Part shown: positions 61,652 to 64,000 of the stretch, in pieces
How the letters are laid out: every line of letters begins with the position of its first letter
Position numbering within the stretch: position 1 is the first letter of the stretch
Assembly (NCBI GenBank): GCA_963717195.1
Contig: CAVQVR010000002.1
Location: forward strand, 1-64,000
DNA from: JACDAE01 sp963717195
GTDB taxonomy: Bacteria; Chloroflexota; Ktedonobacteria; Ktedonobacterales; Ktedonobacteraceae
Length of the DNA: 64,000 nucleotides
Reading direction: 5' to 3'
Made by a program: the position numbers and the translations under genes
The notes under the pieces: model-generated
Database searches by the model: none
The model's input: the letters and a program-made list of their open reading frames with translations, nothing else
Told to the model about the DNA's origin: nothing

Positions 61652-61772
61652 TTGATGTTTAGACTAAATTCACGTGAGACGGCCTGTAGAGCGCGGTGAA
61701 GCCCCATTATAGCGAATTCTGGCTGAAGCCGCTTCCCGCTTGGCTCCATAAGAATTTAAGTCTAAACATCAA
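61652..61772. mobile_element. MITE, 121 bp with 6-bp target duplication
   Basis: Left end TTGATGTTTAGACTAAATTC at 61652-61671. The right end at 61752-61772 is its complement with one extra base. Both sides are flanked by TTACAT (61646-61651 and 61773-61778), a 6-bp target-site duplication. The interior has no coding potential, so it would be moved by a transposase encoded elsewhere. Confidence 0.85.
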
Positions 61773-61820
61773 TTACATAGGTACTGTTTTGTTGCGTTCT
61801 TTCTCTGTTGTCATTGCTCG

Positions 61821-62570
61821 TTACAGCGTTGCGGCAACCGAGGCCACATGCCCCGCTAGTCGTGCAACCCACTCTCGTAATCCACCACCCGATTGCAATT
61901 CAGTGTACACTCCCTGAGGGCCATCGGTCTCAGAAGAGAGCAGCAGGGTGGATGCGTCATAGAGCCCTTCCTGAACGAGTCGTTGGCAGAGCAGTTCATA
62001 GCGACGAGCGTAGGAAGAGCCGCGAAAATTAGCAAAGACCTTGAAATGGTGCTCCTCAACCCGGACAGGAGCATGAACTGCTGGGCAATCTTGCAAAAGC
62101 ATAAGATATCCGATAAACGGTTTTGGAGAAGTGCTAAAGGCTCCTTCACGAAAAGCCGTCCAAAAGTCCACAGCCGTTCCGATGGCCTCTTCGCAACGAT
62201 TGTTGAAGTTATTGCCGAAAGAACCGACCTGTGATTTGAGTTCGAGTGCTGCGACCAGGCGCATGCTCTTTTCAGAACGATGAACCACCACGAGATCCCA
62301 CATTTTGGTTGCGCGATAAAATCCGGGAAGCGTGACAGGAGCGCCTCTCTCGATAAAGACACTCTGCGCTGGGAGTCCATTGGCGATTACAAGGGTCTGA
62401 ATGAGCTTCACAAACCCATCCATATTGGTTCCGGCGGTTGTGCGCCCTCGGTTTCCCTGATCCTTTTTTCCTTTTAACGCTTGATTTGCCGTTGCTTGCT
62501 CTCCTGATCGCCAGAAGTGGGCCACAGCTTCCCTGGTACGTTCTTCATAGTTCGACAGATCAAGACTCAC
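61821..62570 (-). CDS. PaeR7I/XhoI-type restriction endonuclease
   Basis: 249 residues. Conserved features of the PaeR7I family are seen: GNRGRTTAGTNMDGF, FYRATKMWDLVVVHR and the catalytic stretch LVAALELKSQVGSFGNNFNN followed by RCEEAIGTAVDFWTAFREG. Known members cut CTCGAG; the same target is likely here but not proven. The ATG at 62570 comes 12 bases after the methylase stop, so the two form one operon. Confidence 0.85.
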   Translation of the reverse strand: MSLDLSNYEERTREAVAHFWRSGEQATANQALKGKKDQGNRGRTTAGTNMDGFVKLIQTLVIANGLPAQSVFIERGAPVTLPGFYRATKMWDLVVVHRSEKSMRLVAALELKSQVGSFGNNFNNRCEEAIGTAVDFWTAFREGAFSTSPKPFIGYLMLLQDCPAVHAPVRVEEHHFKVFANFRGSSYARRYELLCQRLVQEGLYDASTLLLSSETDGPQGVYTELQSGGGLREWVARLAGHVASVAATL

Positions 62571-62582
62571 CGTTTCTCTCCT

Positions 62583-64000
62583 TTATTCTTCTTCTCTATC
62601 TGTTTCCCCATCATCGAAGAAAAGCAGCCTACGTTCGGCCTTACGAATATGATAGAGATCAAACGCCACCTCATCGCAACTGCTAACGTCTGGTTGCATT
62701 GCTGCCTGTCGGAGGCGCTCACGTTGTATGATCGAGACCTGTTCCCAGCGAGGGATACAAATCCGACGAATATTTTGTGCTTGAAACCGGAAGTAGCCCC
62801 CACGCATTTTCACCGAATAATTGGCGACAAAAAACTTGGCAATGGATGACCGCAGAAGTGCCTGGAGCGCTTGCAAATCCCAGGAAGAAGAGGTGACGAA
62901 ATAGAGGTTGTGATGCGGATAGTAATGCCCTTCATCATAGACGACATGGGGTACCCCTTTGATATCAGGGATGAGTAGTTTAGGCTGATGAGTGAGTGGC
63001 TCAGAGATTTTGTCAATGGTGCGATACCAACTCTTGAGATTTTTTCTGGCGATATGGCGCGTCTTGATGCGTTCTTCATGTGCCAGAAAGTACGCTCTGA
63101 GGCGTGGATACTGCTCAAGACGAAGAAGCGTCCCATTCGCGTCAAATGGATTGACAACCATCCTCCCTTTCCAGACGATCTGTCCTGTTTGGATGTCGTC
63201 TGTCATTACCAGGGGAAGTTTGCACTCCTCTTCAATTGGCAGCAGTTCTTGACGCCCAATAAAGATCTCATCGCACCCAGTTGCCACGCCAATACCCACT
63301 CTACACCCAGCATCTTCTAGCAAGGGAAATTCCTGTTCTAGGCGTTGCAGCAACATCTGTTCCTCTGAGGATGCACTCAAAATCCAGGGATGTGATCGCG
63401 TCACAACGTTTGTCAGTACGTGAATGGAGGGGTTTGTACTGTTTTCCGTTGGTGATCGCAGAGCGGTTGCGAGGTTTTGCAAGAATTGAGCATCCAGCTT
63501 AGGATGGTGGACAATGGAAGTATGTTCACTTTTTTGTGCCGTAATAACAGTTATGGCAGGATAGGCAGTGACATTCGTTTGAAATGCCTCCATCTCGGTC
63601 ATATCAATATAACAGCGTAAATGGAAGCGATGGGAAATGAATGCTCTTAATGGCCCACCATAACGATTTTTCATCCAACGATCAGAACAGATAAAAGAGA
63701 GGGTTCCATCAGGGGTGAGCAGCGAAAGGCTACGCTCAATAAAGGGGATATAGAGATCGGCTCGATCATAGATGGTCTGATAGCGCATTTTATATTGAGC
63801 AAGAAGCGCATCGGGAAGCACCTCTTGACGAACATAGGGCGGATTTCCGACGACATGCGTAAAACGCTGCGAGAATGCTCTCAATAAGAAATCATCATGC
63901 ACGAGCCAGGAAGTTGTAAGCTGATACGCCTCCTGCTGCTCGATACCTCGTTCTTGTAACAAATGCAGCAGTCTCTCTCGCGTCAAAGTGAAGGTCTCCT
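62583..64000 (-). CDS. PaeR7I-type adenine methyltransferase, 5' end outside window
   Basis: The frame is open to the right edge; the SAM-binding motif I would lie beyond 64000. The catalytic motif VVGNPPYVRQE is present, then FIERSLSLLTPDGTLSFICS, and a recognition domain with GIGVATGCDEIFIGRQELLP, as in M.XhoI/TaqI-type N6-adenine enzymes. It protects the site cut by the downstream endonuclease. A TTG at 63986 is not the real start. Confidence 0.85.
   Translation of the reverse strand, partial: ETFTLTRERLLHLLQERGIEQQEAYQLTTSWLVHDDFLLRAFSQRFTHVVGNPPYVRQEVLPDALLAQYKMRYQTIYDRADLYIPFIERSLSLLTPDGTLSFICSDRWMKNRYGGPLRAFISHRFHLRCYIDMTEMEAFQTNVTAYPAITVITAQKSEHTSIVHHPKLDAQFLQNLATALRSPTENSTNPSIHVLTNVVTRSHPWILSASSEEQMLLQRLEQEFPLLEDAGCRVGIGVATGCDEIFIGRQELLPIEEECKLPLVMTDDIQTGQIVWKGRMVVNPFDANGTLLRLEQYPRLRAYFLAHEERIKTRHIARKNLKSWYRTIDKISEPLTHQPKLLIPDIKGVPHVVYDEGHYYPHHNLYFVTSSSWDLQALQALLRSSIAKFFVANYSVKMRGGYFRFQAQNIRRICIPRWEQVSIIQRERLRQAAMQPDVSSCDEVAFDLYHIRKAERRLLFFDDGETDREEE

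Larger units (their letters stand above)
61401..61820. other. Decayed region with SDR remnant and MITE
   Basis: It holds a short-chain dehydrogenase fragment (61417-61569) and a complete small inverted-repeat element (61652-61772). No intact gene. Confidence 0.6.

Noticed and set aside
1..64000. CRISPR arrays, rRNA and tRNA genes, integrase and attachment sites
   Set aside because: No regularly spaced short repeats, no cloverleaf sequence and no integrase motifs were seen. Attachment sites cannot be judged without the flanks.

Overview
The window looks like a large mobile element, either an integrative conjugative element or a plasmid, with an attached defence island. The host is probably a Ktedonobacteria-like Chloroflexota. 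I infer this from the gene style (virginiamycin B lyase-like lipoprotein, DUF2690-like protein, membrane-anchored BTAD-type regulator, replication-relaxation protein, many TPR proteins), not from a marker gene. No rRNA, tRNA, integrase or CRISPR array was recognised.

Layout. 1-1048: 3' part of an ABC exporter. 1343-13296, all on the minus strand: a DNA-handling block with a DUF3150-like protein, a Ycf46-type AAA+ ATPase and two small partners, a Rad52-type annealing protein, two unknown proteins (one TPR-like), a primase-polymerase and further unknowns. 13851-17933: cargo with different character, ending in a truncated TPR gene. 18142-25830: a type IV secretion operon (VirB6-, VirB2-, VirB3/VirB4- and VirD4-like). 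26135-33991: a sigma-70 factor, a replication-relaxation protein, a DUF2690-like protein, an HTH-like protein and a complete second RNA polymerase beta' subunit with no rpoB beside it. 34175-35908: a membrane-anchored SARP-like regulator. 36486-39945: a small ORF, a perfect 89-bp palindrome, a HigBA-type pair with a decayed toxin, and a TPR protein. 40151-52440: a DISARM-like class 1 cluster (adenine methylase, SNF2 helicase, and a helicase joined to a DUF1998 region). 52828-59931: a second copy of the methylase and an McrBC pair. 60018-64000: an XRE regulator, a broken AlkZ-related gene, an SDR remnant, a 121-bp MITE and a PaeR7I/XhoI-type restriction-modification pair.

The most unusual result is a shared promoter-like module found six times between 10.4 and 36.3 kb. 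Each copy points into one of the element's gene blocks: T4SS, sigma, rpoC group, primase group, 13.3-kb group and SARP-like regulator. It combines a 20-bp upstream box (consensus CCTTCCYGGTYGTTTTCTGG) with an extended -10-like block (TGSTANNGT), 73-74 bp apart in five of the six copies. With an element-encoded sigma factor and beta' subunit, this suggests that the element runs a partly private transcription system.

Caution: at least eleven genes carry a single-base reading-frame break, mostly in short homopolymers, with clear family sequence on both sides. This is most simply an unpolished assembly. I give full spans for those genes and state where each break lies.
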